In this document: in pieces, positions 52,002 to 61,705 of the stretch
Numbering within the stretch: position 1 is the stretch's first letter
Layout of the letters: each line of letters opens with the position of its first letter
Source: Scandinavium hiltneri
GTDB taxonomy: Bacteria; Pseudomonadota; Gammaproteobacteria; Enterobacterales; Enterobacteriaceae
Direction of reading: 5' to 3'
NCBI RefSeq assembly: GCF_024764835.1
Contig: NZ_JALIGE010000068.1
Coordinates: 62,001 to 126,000, forward strand
DNA: 64,000 nt
Notes under the pieces: generated by a model
Told to the model about the DNA's origin: nothing
The model's database searches: none
What the model saw: only the letters and a program-made list of their open reading frames with translations
Position numbers and translations under genes: made by a program

Positions 52002-53520
52002 GGTTTACGTCAATCACATCCGGGTTAACAACACGCCTGAGCGCGGAAAAAAGATCGGTGGCAAGCATGCCGCGGGTTCCAGACTGCGCGGCCAGTACGT
52101 CAGCCGCTGCGCCATGCGCGACACAGCCTGCGCAGGCAGCATCATACGGTGAGAGATGCTGGCCTAGCAACGCGCCGATAATACCTGATAGCACATCGCC
52201 CATCCCACCGCTGGCCATGCCTGCATTTCCGGCATCGACAATCGCGATGCCGTGTTCATTATCAGCAACAACCGTACCTGCGCCTTTCAGCACGGCGACC
52301 CCGCCGTACCGTTTTACCAGACGTTGCGCAGAAAGTAAGCGATCGCTTTCAATTTCTGCCACGCTGCAATTCAGCAACCGGGCGGCCTCGCCGGGATGCG
52401 GCGTCAGTACGCGATTGTGACGTTTATCGGGGTTGATTGCCAGAAGGTTCAGCGCATCGGCATCCCAGAGCATCGGCTTACGAAGGTTCTCCACTTTGCG
52501 TAACGCCTGCTTGCCCCACGACTGTTGTCCAAGCCCGGGACCAATCACTACTACGTCGGCCCATTCCAGACCGTCATCCAGGCTTTGAGCAGTGAGTTCA
52601 TGCACCATCAATTCCGGGCGCGCAGTCACGATCGGCGCGATATTTTCGACGCGAGTCAGCACCCGCACCAGCCCGGCCCCGGCACGCAGCGCTGCCTCGC
52701 CAGCCATGCGAATGGCACCCGCAGTACCGTGATCGCCGCCAATAATCACCAGCTTGCCGTGAGAGCCTTTGTGCGACGTAGGACGGCGCGGCGGTAACCA
52801 CTGCCCCAACTGGCTGGCATCTACGCGTTGAAGCTGCGTGGTTTGCGCATTCAGCCACGCTTCGAGGCCCAACGCATGATGATGCAACGCCCCCGTCACG
52901 TCCCGGGCTTTGCCGGTTAACAGGCCCGGCTTTAGAGCGATGAAGGTGACTGTTCGGGCGGCGTGGATAACCTCTCCCGGCGTCGCACCCGTTTGGGCAA
53001 GCAGGCCAGAAGGGATATCGAGCGAAATAACAGGGGCAGGATGGGAGTTGGCGCGAACGATTAGCGCGGCAATGGGCGCACGAGGGCTGCTGGTTAATCC
53101 GGTGCCCAACAGGGCATCAACAATTAAATCGACGCCGTCAGGCCAGGCGATATCGTGGGCGTGAATCACGCCACCGGCGTTGAGCCACGCGGTCCGGGCT
53201 TCGATGGCTTCTTCAGGAAGCGGTTTCTCACTCTCCTGCGCCAGCAGCGTCACCTGAATACCCGCCGCCTGCGCCAGTCGCGCCACGACGTAGCCATCGC
53301 CACCGTTATTACCGTGACCGCAGAGGATAAGCCAATGTGTTGTCGCAGAATGATAGCGGCGCGCAACGGTGAAAGCGGCCTCGCCTGCGCGTTGCATCAA
53401 TTCATAGAGCGTCAGACCGAGCGCATCGGCGGCCTCTTTTTCAGCGCGACGCAGGTCATCCGCAGACCAGATGGTGTGTGGTATACTTTCGGGGTTACTC
53501 GTCATTGTATGGTCCGTCAT
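51970..53520 (-). CDS. nnr: Bifunctional NAD(P)HX dehydratase/epimerase Nnr (YjeF)
   Basis: Nnr repairs hydrated NAD(P)H: the N-terminal epimerase domain (about 20-220, with GHGNNGGDGYVVARLA) interconverts R/S-NAD(P)HX, and the C-terminal ADP-dependent dehydratase (about 230-500, with GDHGTAGAIRMAGEAALRAGAG and GNAGMASGGMGDVLSG) restores NAD(P)H. The 516 residues from 53520 compare with 515 in E. coli. The start codon overlaps that of the divergent queG gene within a CATG. It overlaps tsaE by 32 bp. Confidence 0.96.
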   Translation of the reverse strand: MTDHTMTSNPESIPHTIWSADDLRRAEKEAADALGLTLYELMQRAGEAAFTVARRYHSATTHWLILCGHGNNGGDGYVVARLAQAAGIQVTLLAQESEKPLPEEAIEARTAWLNAGGVIHAHDIAWPDGVDLIVDALLGTGLTSSPRAPIAALIVRANSHPAPVISLDIPSGLLAQTGATPGEVIHAARTVTFIALKPGLLTGKARDVTGALHHHALGLEAWLNAQTTQLQRVDASQLGQWLPPRRPTSHKGSHGKLVIIGGDHGTAGAIRMAGEAALRAGAGLVRVLTRVENIAPIVTARPELMVHELTAQSLDDGLEWADVVVIGPGLGQQSWGKQALRKVENLRKPMLWDADALNLLAINPDKRHNRVLTPHPGEAARLLNCSVAEIESDRLLSAQRLVKRYGGVAVLKGAGTVVADNEHGIAIVDAGNAGMASGGMGDVLSGIIGALLGQHLSPYDAACAGCVAHGAAADVLAAQSGTRGMLATDLFSALRRVVNPDVIDVNHDKSSDSLTQ

Positions 53521-54658
53521 GTCACAGCCCCTCGATCTCAACCAATTAGCGCAAAACATCAAACAGTGGGGCACCGAGCTGGGCTTTCAGCACGTCGGTA
53601 TCACCGATACCGATCTCAGCGCCAGTGAACCCGAACTGCAAGCATGGCTGGACAAACAGTACCATGGCGAAATGGAGTGGATGGCGCGCCACGGCATGAT
53701 GCGTGCCCGCCCTCATGAACTTCTGCCCGGTACGCTGCGCGTAATAAGCGTGCGGATGAACTATCTGCCCGCCAATGCGGCGTTTGCCAGCACTCTGAAA
53801 AACCCGTCACTTGGCTACGTCAGCCGTTATGCCCTTGGGCGTGATTATCATAAGCTGTTACGTAACCGCCTTAAAAAGCTCGGCGAAAAGATTCAGGAAC
53901 AGTGTGCCTCGCTGAATTTTAGACCTTTTGTTGATTCCGCGCCTATTTTGGAACGCCCGATCGCTGAAAAAGCCGGGCTCGGCTGGACAGGTAAGCACTC
54001 ACTTATTCTCAGCCGCGATGCAGGTTCGTTCTTTTTCCTCGGCGAATTGCTTATCGATCTGGCTTTACCCATTGATAAACCAGTGGAAGAAAACTGTGGC
54101 CGCTGCGTGGCCTGCATGACCATCTGCCCCACTGGCGCCATCGTTGAGCCATACACCGTCGACGCCCGCCGCTGCATTTCCTATCTGACTATCGAACTGG
54201 AGGGTGCCATCCCGGAAGAGTTTCGGCCGTTGATGGGCAATCGCATCTACGGATGCGATGACTGCCAGCTGATTTGTCCGTGGAATCGATACTCGCAGCT
54301 CACCAGCGAAGAGGATTTCAGCCCGCGTAAGGCGCTGCATGCGCCAGAGCTTATCGCGCTGTTTAGCTGGAGTGAAGCCCATTTCCTGAAGGTCACCGAA
54401 GGATCGCCTATTCGGCGAATCGGTCATTTGCGTTGGCTACGAAATATTGCCGTCGCGCTGGGAAATGCTCCGTGGGATGAACACAATATTGACGCGCTGG
54501 AGAGTCGCAGAGGTGAGCACCCACTTCTCGATGAGCACATACAGTGGGCGGTTACGCAGCAAATAGACAAGCGAAATGCCTGCGTGGTTGAGGTGCAGTT
54601 ACCGCAAAAACAACGTCTGGTGAGAGTGATTGAAAAGGGTCTACCGAGGGATGCATGA
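53519..54658 (+). CDS. queG: Epoxyqueuosine reductase QueG
   Basis: QueG reduces epoxyqueuosine in tRNA to queuosine, using cobalamin and two [4Fe-4S] clusters. The 379 residues equal E. coli. The clusters are bound by CGRCVACMTICPTGAI and CDDCQLICPW; the N-terminal half binds cobalamin. The start ATG (53519) shares two bases with the start codon of nnr on the other strand, so its ribosome-binding and promoter sequences lie within nnr. Confidence 0.96.
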   Translation: MSQPLDLNQLAQNIKQWGTELGFQHVGITDTDLSASEPELQAWLDKQYHGEMEWMARHGMMRARPHELLPGTLRVISVRMNYLPANAAFASTLKNPSLGYVSRYALGRDYHKLLRNRLKKLGEKIQEQCASLNFRPFVDSAPILERPIAEKAGLGWTGKHSLILSRDAGSFFFLGELLIDLALPIDKPVEENCGRCVACMTICPTGAIVEPYTVDARRCISYLTIELEGAIPEEFRPLMGNRIYGCDDCQLICPWNRYSQLTSEEDFSPRKALHAPELIALFSWSEAHFLKVTEGSPIRRIGHLRWLRNIAVALGNAPWDEHNIDALESRRGEHPLLDEHIQWAVTQQIDKRNACVVEVQLPQKQRLVRVIEKGLPRDA

Positions 54659-54659
54659 T

Positions 54660-54908
54660 TCATTCACAGGGTGTGAATAAAAATAAAAACACATTGAAAT
54701 TCAAGGGTGCCAAATTCGTCAAGTGATCGTGATAACAATTTGAAATCTATTTTTATTGTTATATATCAATAAGTTGAAAGTTTACTATTCACACTTCGAA
54801 GCATTTTGAATTTGCAGACAAAATCGCATGGCTGTGGATAAGTCTGTTTACAAGAGTATTTCAGAGAAAATAAAAATCGTCCCCAACGTCATTAAACGCT
54901 GTGGATAA
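54660..54908. promoter_or_regulatory. datA: datA: DnaA-binding locus for DnaA-ATP hydrolysis
   Basis: Five DnaA boxes lie between queG and the tRNA-Gly genes, as in E. coli datA. Three are perfect: TTATTCACA at 54672-54680 (minus), and TTATCCACA at 54833-54841 and 54900-54908 (minus). Two match 8 of 9 bases: TCATTCACA at 54660-54668 and CTATTCACA at 54785-54793. An IHF consensus site is at 54764-54776, between the second and third boxes. datA with IHF promotes hydrolysis of DnaA-ATP, limiting re-initiation. No gene is present in this 272-bp AT-rich gap. Confidence 0.85.
54764..54776 (+). promoter_or_regulatory. IHF-binding site in datA
   Basis: TATCAATAAGTTG fits the IHF consensus WATCAANNNNTTR at every defined position. 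It lies between DnaA boxes 2 and 3, where E. coli datA has its functional IHF site. Confidence 0.75.
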
Positions 54909-54930
54909 GAGGATTTGATTGAAGAAAATT

Positions 54931-55006
<76 letters not shown>

Positions 55007-55016
55007 TTAATCTTTG

Positions 55017-55125
55017 TCTTTCACGCTGCTACTGCGTTGGCTACTTTCACTCACCTTAATCACTTACTTTTGTAAGCTCATAAGGATTCGCTCATTTGCC
55101 GCCTTGTCGCAACCTGAAATCCTGC
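55017..55125. repeat. Degenerate ERIC repeat within the tRNA-Gly operon
   Basis: It retains the TGCGTTGGCTACTTTCACTC block, TCACTTACTTTTGTAAGCTC core and GATTCGCTCATTTGCCGCCTT block of ERIC in the same orientation as the copy at 40734, but with lost outer ends. It separates the second and third tRNA-Gly genes. Confidence 0.75.
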
Positions 55126-55163
55126 GATTGGTGATGCATGTATCTTGCGATACTTTCAAATTT

Positions 55164-55239
<76 letters not shown>

Positions 55240-55283
55240 TTAGGTGACGCTGGTGCATGTATCTTGCGATACTTTTCAAATTT

Positions 55284-55359
<76 letters not shown>

Positions 55360-55408
55360 AAATTTGGTGCTGCCGTAACACGGAAAATCCTGTCGTTACG
55401 GGAGGCGC

Positions 55409-55436
55409 ATTATACGAGAAATCGAATTAGCTGCAA
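55409..55436 (-). promoter_or_regulatory. Promoter of the tRNA-Gly operon
   Basis: On the minus strand, -35 TTGCAG and a perfect -10 TATAAT are 16 bp apart, followed by a GC-rich discriminator (GCGCCTCCC) typical of stringently controlled stable-RNA promoters. It lies about 50 bp upstream of the first tRNA. Confidence 0.85.
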
Positions 55437-55559
55437 CCCCCCTGTAAGCGATTTTTTTGAAATTCAGTTCAAGTGATGGAATATTCGTCACATCGCCTGT
55501 TTTTACACCAAATCCCCTATCAGGCAGGCCCGGCGAGCCTTCACCACCGGGCAAAACGT

Positions 55560-56105
55560 TTACAGCTTAATGAAATTCTCGCGGTAATACGCCAGTTCAG
55601 AGACGGACTCGCGGATGTCATCCATTGCCTGATGCGTACCCTGCTTTTTGAAGCCATCGAGGATTTCTGGCTTCCAGCGGCGCGCCAGCTCTTTCAGCGT
55701 GCTGACGTCCAGAGCGCGGTAATGGAAATACGCTTCCAGTTCCGGCATATACTTAACCAGGAAACGGCGGTCCTGGCCGATGCTGTTGCCGCAGATAGGT
55801 GATTTTCCTTCTGGCACCCACTGTTTGAGGAATTCAATCGTCGCCAGCTCTGCCGCACGATCGTTTTCGGAGCTTGCTTTCACACGCTCAACCAGACCGC
55901 TGCCGGTGTGCGTGCGCACGTTCCAGTCGTCCATTAACGCCAGCTGTTCATCGGACTGATGCACCGCAATGGTCGGCCCTTCGGCCAAAATATTCAGATT
56001 TGCATCGGTCACCAGGGTTGCGATTTCAATAATGCGATCGCGCTCGGGATCCAGACCCGTCATCTCAAGATCGATCCAAATGAGGTTGTTTTCATTTGCA
56101 CTCAT
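55560..56105 (-). CDS. orn: Oligoribonuclease
   Basis: Orn is an essential 3'-5' exonuclease that degrades 2-5-nt RNA fragments (nanoRNA and pGpG). The 181 residues from 56105 (MSANENNLIW) equal E. coli. The DEDDh residues are visible: Asp12 and Glu14 in DLEMTG, the Asp of ICGNSIGQDRRF, and the HQAMDD motif. An earlier in-frame ATG (56234) runs into the rsgA start and is not used. It is divergent from rsgA. Confidence 0.97.
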   Translation of the reverse strand: MSANENNLIWIDLEMTGLDPERDRIIEIATLVTDANLNILAEGPTIAVHQSDEQLALMDDWNVRTHTGSGLVERVKASSENDRAAELATIEFLKQWVPEGKSPICGNSIGQDRRFLVKYMPELEAYFHYRALDVSTLKELARRWKPEILDGFKKQGTHQAMDDIRESVSELAYYRENFIKL

Positions 56106-56211
56106 GCTATTTTCCACCCTTCTCGCGTCACAACGACAGTGACTATATTCATCTAAAATAGCGTGTATCATAGAGGTTTTGCCCCTCAGGGGCGACCAGG
56201 AGTCAGCACGA

Positions 56212-57264
56212 TTGAGTAAAAATAAACTCTCCAAAGGTCAGCAGCGCCGGGTTAAAGCCAACCACGAGCGCCGTCTTAAAACGACTTCGGAGAAGCCCGA
56301 TCTCGATGACAACCTGTTTGGCGAAAAAGCTGAAGGCATCGTTATCAGCCGCTTCGGCATGCATGCCGATGTGGAATCCACCGAAGGCACGACCCACCGT
56401 TGTAACATTCGCCGCACCATTCGTTCGCTGGTCACGGGTGACCGCGTCGTCTGGCGCCCAGGAAAATCTGCCGCAGAAGGCGTTAACGTCAAAGGCATCG
56501 TGGAAGCCGTTCACGAGCGCACATCGGTACTGACGCGTCCGGACTTTTACGACGGCGTAAAACCGATTGCCGCGAATATCGATCAGATAGTTATCGTGTC
56601 AGCCATTCTGCCAGAACTCTCACTGAACATTATCGACCGTTATCTTGTTGCCTGCGAAACGCTCGACGTTGAGCCGCTTCTCGTTCTGAATAAAATCGAT
56701 CTTCTTGATGACGAAGGCCTGGCGTTTGTTAATGAGCAGATGGATATCTATCGCAAAATTGGCTACACCGTATTGATGGTTTCCAGTCACAAGAAAGATG
56801 GTCTGAAGCCGCTAGAAGAGGCGTTGACCGGGCGTATCAGCATCTTTGCAGGCCAGTCTGGCGTGGGTAAATCCAGCCTGCTGAACAACCTGCTTGGCCT
56901 GCAAACAGAGATCCTTACCAACGATGTCTCTGACAACTCAGGCCTCGGCCAGCACACCACTACTGCCTCGCGTTTGTACCATTTCCCACACGGTGGCGAT
57001 GTGATTGACTCCCCGGGCGTGCGTGAATTTGGCCTTTGGCATCTGGAAGCCGAACAAATCTTCAACGGCTTTGTCGAATTCCACGCGTATTTAGGCGCCT
57101 GTAAATACCGCGACTGCAAGCACGACAACGATCCGGGCTGCGCAATTCGTGAAGCGGTCGAAAAAGGTGAAATCGCCGAAACCCGCTTTGAAAATTATCA
57201 TCGCATCCTCGAAAGTATGTCAGAGGTAAAATCGCGTAAAACCTTTTCTGAAAGCGGCAACTGA
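56212..57264 (+). CDS. rsgA: Small-ribosomal-subunit maturation GTPase RsgA
   Basis: RsgA is a circularly permuted GTPase that tests the decoding centre of late 30S particles and releases RbfA. The 350 residues from a TTG start (56212, AGGAG upstream) equal E. coli. In order: an N-terminal OB domain, the permuted G motifs G4 NKID, G1 GQSGVGKSS and G3 DSPG, and a C-terminal zinc knuckle CKYRDCKHDNDPGC. It is divergent from orn. Confidence 0.96.
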   Translation: MSKNKLSKGQQRRVKANHERRLKTTSEKPDLDDNLFGEKAEGIVISRFGMHADVESTEGTTHRCNIRRTIRSLVTGDRVVWRPGKSAAEGVNVKGIVEAVHERTSVLTRPDFYDGVKPIAANIDQIVIVSAILPELSLNIIDRYLVACETLDVEPLLVLNKIDLLDDEGLAFVNEQMDIYRKIGYTVLMVSSHKKDGLKPLEEALTGRISIFAGQSGVGKSSLLNNLLGLQTEILTNDVSDNSGLGQHTTTASRLYHFPHGGDVIDSPGVREFGLWHLEAEQIFNGFVEFHAYLGACKYRDCKHDNDPGCAIREAVEKGEIAETRFENYHRILESMSEVKSRKTFSESGN

Positions 57265-57356
57265 CATTTAAGCTGAACGCCGATAGAATCAGCCCCTTTT
57301 TTAAACAGGCTCGCATTTGAGCCTGAAATGGCATAACCATTGGCCTGGAGGCTACC

Positions 57357-58325
57357 TTGCTAAACTCATTTAAACTTTCGCTTCAATACATTCTGCCTAA
57401 ACTGTGGCTCACCCGCCTCGCAGGCTGGGGCGCAAGCAAACGAGCAGGCTGGCTGACGAAGCTGGTCATTGACCTGTTCGTGAAATGCTACAAAGTCGAC
57501 ATGAAAGAGGCGCAAAAGCCGGATACCGCCAGCTATCGCACCTTCAACGACTTCTTCGTTCGCCCGCTGCGTGACGAAGTGCGTCCGATTGACACCGATC
57601 CAAGCGTGCTGGTAATGCCAGCCGACGGCGTGATTAGCCAGCTTGGCAAAATCGAAGACGACAAAATCCTGCAGGCGAAGGGCCATAACTACAGCCTTGA
57701 AGCACTGCTGGCAGGCAACTACCAGATGGCGGACCTGTTCCGTAACGGTTCTTTTGCCACGACCTATCTTTCACCGCGCGACTATCACCGCGTGCACATG
57801 CCGTGCAACGGTATCCTGCGCGAAATGATTTACGTGCCGGGCGATCTGTTTTCCGTCAACCATTTGACCGCGCAGAACGTGCCGAACCTGTTCGCCCGTA
57901 ATGAACGCGTCATCTGCCTGTTTGATACCGAATTTGGCCCGATGGCACAGATTCTGGTCGGTGCGACTATCGTTGGCAGCATTGAAACTGTTTGGGCTGG
58001 CACCATTACGCCGCCGCGCGAAGGCGTCATCAAGCGCTGGACGTGGCCTGCCGGTGAAAGCGAAGGCTCTGTTGCCCTGCTGAAAGGCCAGGAAATGGGT
58101 CGCTTCAAACTGGGTTCAACAGTTATCAACCTGTTTGCGCCGGGCAAAGTTCAGCTGGCAGAGCAGCTCGCCAGCCTGTCTGCAACCAAGATTGGTCTGC
58201 CGCTGGCGGTGTCTACCGAAATTTTTGCCGCTCAGGAAGCAGAAGTTGTCACTCCTGTAGCTGAAGACATTGTGACCACGGACGACGTTATTCCGCCGGT
58301 TGACGATAAAAACGACCAGGGCTAA
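57357..58325 (+). CDS. psd: Phosphatidylserine decarboxylase proenzyme
   Basis: Psd makes phosphatidylethanolamine from phosphatidylserine at the inner membrane. The 322 residues match E. coli in length, starting at TTG as in E. coli. The self-cleavage LGST motif is at about 251-254, where Ser254 becomes the pyruvoyl group. The acidic C-terminal tail is more variable. It is followed after 17 bp by mscM. Confidence 0.97.
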   Translation: MLNSFKLSLQYILPKLWLTRLAGWGASKRAGWLTKLVIDLFVKCYKVDMKEAQKPDTASYRTFNDFFVRPLRDEVRPIDTDPSVLVMPADGVISQLGKIEDDKILQAKGHNYSLEALLAGNYQMADLFRNGSFATTYLSPRDYHRVHMPCNGILREMIYVPGDLFSVNHLTAQNVPNLFARNERVICLFDTEFGPMAQILVGATIVGSIETVWAGTITPPREGVIKRWTWPAGESEGSVALLKGQEMGRFKLGSTVINLFAPGKVQLAEQLASLSATKIGLPLAVSTEIFAAQEAEVVTPVAEDIVTTDDVIPPVDDKNDQG

Positions 58326-58342
58326 CCACAAGGACCGCTGAC

Positions 58343-61300
58343 GTGCGCCTGATTATCACTTTTCTGATGGCCTGGTGCCTCAGCATGGGGGCGTACGCAG
58401 CAAGCGCCCCCGACGCCAAACAAATCACCCAGGAACTGGAACAGGCGAAAGCGGCAAAACCCGCTCAGCCTGAAGCCGTCGAGGCGCTCCAGTCCGCGCT
58501 GAACGCGCTCGAAGAACGTAAAGGTTCGCTTGAACGCGTTCAGCAATATCAACAAGTCATTGATAACTTCCCCAAACTGTCCCAATCGCTGCGCACTCAG
58601 CTCACTAACCTGCGCGACGAGCCTCGTCCGGCACCTGAAAACCTCACTTCCGATGCGCTGAATCAGGAAATCCTGCAGGTCAGCAGCCAACTGCTGGAAA
58701 AGAGCCGTCAGGCCCAGCAGGAACAGGAACGCGCCCGGGAAATCGCCGATTCACTCAGCCAGCTGCCGCAGCAGCAAACCGACGCGCGCCGCCAGTTGAA
58801 TGACGTCGAGCGCCGGGTCGGCACCGCCACCGGTAAAACCGCGCTGGCACAAAATCTCAGCCTGCAGGCGGAATCTGCCAAGCTGAAAGCGCTGGTCGAC
58901 GAACTCGAACTGGCACAGCTTTCGGCCAACAACCGCCAGGAACTGGCGCGGATGCGCTCGGAGCTGGCGCAGAAACAGAGCGAGCAGCTTGATGCCTATC
59001 TCCAGGCACTGCGTAACCAGCTCAATAGCCAGCGTCAGCGGGAAGCTGAAAAAGCGCTGGAAAGCACCGAATTATTAGCCGAGAACAGCGCTAACCTGCC
59101 GCCGAGTATCGTCCAGCAGTTCACCATTAACCGCGAACTGTCGCAGGCGCTCAATCAGCAGGCGCAGCGTATGGATTTGGTCGCGTCTCAACAACGTCAG
59201 GCAACCAATCAGACGCTGCAGGTCCGTCAGGCACTGAATACCCTGCGCGAGCAGTCTCAGTGGCTAGGTTCATCGAACCTGTTAGGCGAAGCCCTGCGCG
59301 CCCAGGTTGCCCGTCTGCCGGAGATGCCTAAGCCGCAGCAGCTCGATACCGAAATGGCGCAGCTGCGCGTCCATCGCCTGCGCTACGAAGACTTGCTCAG
59401 CAAGCAAACGCAGCTGCGGGAAAGCCGCCAGACCGACGGCGAACCGCTGGCCAACAATGAATCACGGATTCTGGAAGCCCAGCTTCGCACCCAGCGCGAG
59501 TTGCTCAACTCGCTGCTGCAGGGCGGTGATACGCTGATCCTCGAACTCACCAAGCTGAAAGTGGCCAACGGCCAGCTGGAAGACGCGCTGAAGGAGATCA
59601 ACGAAGCCACCCACCGCTACTTGTTCTGGACCTCAGATGTCAGCCCGATAACCTTCGCCTGGCCGCTGGAAATCGTGCAGGATCTGCGTCGTCTGATTTC
59701 ACTGGATACTTTCAGCCAGCTCGGTAAAGCCTCGATAATGATGCTGACCAGCAAAGAAACGCTGATCCCGCTGTTTGCCGCCCTGATTCTGGTTGGGTTC
59801 AGCATCAGCTCACGTAAGCACTTCACGCGCTTCCTGGAACGTTCCAGCAACCGCGTCGGCAAAGTGACGCAGGACCACTTCTGGCTCACGTTGCGCACGG
59901 TGTTCTGGTCAATTCTGGTCGCCTCACCGCTGCCGGTACTGTGGATGACGCTCGGCTTCGGATTACAGGAAGCGTGGCCGTATCCGCTGGCCGTGGCGAT
60001 TGGCAACGGGGTCACTGCGACCGTGCCGCTGCTGTGGGTGGTGATGATTTGCGCCGCCTTTGCTCGCCCGAATGGCCTGTTCGTGGCGCACTTTGGCTGG
60101 CCGCGTAACCGCGTCGCACGTGCGATGCGTTATTACCTGATGAGCATCGGGCTTATCGTGCCGCTGATCATGGCGCTATTCATGTTCGATAACCTGCACG
60201 ACCGCGAATTCTCCTCTTCCCTCGGCAGACTGTGCTTTGTCCTTATCTGCGGGGCGCTTGGGATAGTGACGCTTAGCCTCAAGCGGGCTGGTATTCCGCT
60301 GTTCCTCGACAAAGAGGGCAGCGGAGAAAACATGGTTAACCGCATGCTGTGGAACCTGCTGATGGGCGCGCCTCTGATTGCGATTTTTGCCGCGTTAGTG
60401 GGTTACCTGGCGACGGCCGAAGCGCTGCTGGCACGCCTTGAAACGTCGGTGGCCATCTGGTTCCTGCTGCTGGTAATTTATCACGTGATCCGACGATGGA
60501 TGCTGATTCAGCGCCGTCGAATCGCCTTCGACCGCGCGAAGCATCGCCGGGCAGAAATGCTGGCGCAGCGCGCCCGTGGCGAAGAAGAGGCTCATCACAA
60601 CACCAGCCTGGAAGGCACGGCGGAAGTGGATATCAGCGAAGTGGATCTCGATACCCTCAGCGCACAGTCGCTTCGACTGGTGCGTTCCATCCTGATGCTT
60701 ATCGCGCTGGTGTCGGTGATTGTGCTGTGGTCCGAAATTCATTCGGCATTTGGCTTCCTCGAAAACATCTCGCTGTGGGACGTGACGTCCACGGTGCAGG
60801 GCGTAGAAAGCCTGGAACCGATAACCCTGGGCGCGGTGCTGATTGCGATTCTGGTGTTTATCATCACCACTCAGCTGGTGCGCAATCTCCCTGCCCTGCT
60901 CGAACTGGCGGTACTCCAGCACCTCAGCCTGACGCCAGGCACCGGTTATGCCATCACCACTATCACTAAATATTTACTGATGCTGATTGGCGGGCTGGTC
61001 GGCTTCTCGATGATCGGTATCGAGTGGGCGAAACTGCAATGGCTGGTTGCCGCCCTGGGTGTCGGGCTCGGCTTTGGTTTGCAGGAGATATTCGCCAACT
61101 TTATTTCGGGCCTGATTATCCTGTTCGAAAAACCTATTCGAATCGGCGATACCGTCACGATCCGCGATTTAACCGGCAGCGTAACGAAGATCAATACCCG
61201 TGCGACCACCATAAGCGACTGGGACCGCAAAGAGATAATCGTGCCGAATAAGGCGTTTATCACCGAGCAGTTCATCAACTGGTCGCTGTCGGACTCTGTC

Positions 61301-61660
61301 ACCCGCGTGGTGCTGACCGTTCCGGCACCGTCGGATGCTAACAGCGAAGAAGTGACGCAAATCCTGATGACCGCCGCAGAGCGCTGCTCGCTGGTGATTG
61401 ATAACCCGGCTCCGGAAGTGTTCCTGGTCGATTTGCAGCAGGGTATTCAGATTTTCGAACTGCGTATCTACGCCGCCGAAATGGGCCACCGTATGCCGCT
61501 GCGCCATGAGATTCACCAGCTGATCCTGGCCGGATTCCGCGAACACGGAATTGATATGCCGTTCCCACCTTTCCAGATGCGTCTGGAAACCATGGACGGT
61601 CGGAAAACCGGTAGAACGCTGACGTCGACGGGACGCAATCGCCCGGCGGGGAGTTTGTAA
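58343..61660 (+). CDS. mscM: Miniconductance mechanosensitive channel MscM (YjeP)
   Basis: This 1105-residue MscS-superfamily channel (E. coli 1107) protects against hypo-osmotic shock. It has a signal peptide (about 1-20, ending AYA) and a long periplasmic coiled-coil region to about residue 465. About eleven membrane helices follow, and then the MscS core: pore helix LGVGLGFGLQEIFANFISGLIILFEKPI in pieces, and a beta domain with RIGDTVTIRDLTGSVTKINTRATTI. The start is GTG with AGGA upstream. It probably forms an operon with psd. Confidence 0.97.
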   Translation: MRLIITFLMAWCLSMGAYAASAPDAKQITQELEQAKAAKPAQPEAVEALQSALNALEERKGSLERVQQYQQVIDNFPKLSQSLRTQLTNLRDEPRPAPENLTSDALNQEILQVSSQLLEKSRQAQQEQERAREIADSLSQLPQQQTDARRQLNDVERRVGTATGKTALAQNLSLQAESAKLKALVDELELAQLSANNRQELARMRSELAQKQSEQLDAYLQALRNQLNSQRQREAEKALESTELLAENSANLPPSIVQQFTINRELSQALNQQAQRMDLVASQQRQATNQTLQVRQALNTLREQSQWLGSSNLLGEALRAQVARLPEMPKPQQLDTEMAQLRVHRLRYEDLLSKQTQLRESRQTDGEPLANNESRILEAQLRTQRELLNSLLQGGDTLILELTKLKVANGQLEDALKEINEATHRYLFWTSDVSPITFAWPLEIVQDLRRLISLDTFSQLGKASIMMLTSKETLIPLFAALILVGFSISSRKHFTRFLERSSNRVGKVTQDHFWLTLRTVFWSILVASPLPVLWMTLGFGLQEAWPYPLAVAIGNGVTATVPLLWVVMICAAFARPNGLFVAHFGWPRNRVARAMRYYLMSIGLIVPLIMALFMFDNLHDREFSSSLGRLCFVLICGALGIVTLSLKRAGIPLFLDKEGSGENMVNRMLWNLLMGAPLIAIFAALVGYLATAEALLARLETSVAIWFLLLVIYHVIRRWMLIQRRRIAFDRAKHRRAEMLAQRARGEEEAHHNTSLEGTAEVDISEVDLDTLSAQSLRLVRSILMLIALVSVIVLWSEIHSAFGFLENISLWDVTSTVQGVESLEPITLGAVLIAILVFIITTQLVRNLPALLELAVLQHLSLTPGTGYAITTITKYLLMLIGGLVGFSMIGIEWAKLQWLVAALGVGLGFGLQEIFANFISGLIILFEKPIRIGDTVTIRDLTGSVTKINTRATTISDWDRKEIIVPNKAFITEQFINWSLSDSVTRVVLTVPAPSDANSEEVTQILMTAAERCSLVIDNPAPEVFLVDLQQGIQIFELRIYAAEMGHRMPLRHEIHQLILAGFREHGIDMPFPPFQMRLETMDGRKTGRTLTSTGRNRPAGSL

Positions 61661-61667
61661 TCAGGAC

Positions 61668-61703
61668 GTAAGCCCGGCAGCACAGGTTGGCTGCCGGGCT
61701 TAC
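61668..61703. terminator. Hairpin between mscM and yjeM (REP-like)
   Basis: A perfect 13-bp stem GTAAGCCCGGCAG/CTGCCGGGCTTAC with a 10-base loop fills the gap between the convergent genes. The GCCCGGC ends resemble a REP unit. It probably terminates or stabilises both transcripts. Confidence 0.7.
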
Positions 61704-61705
61704 GG

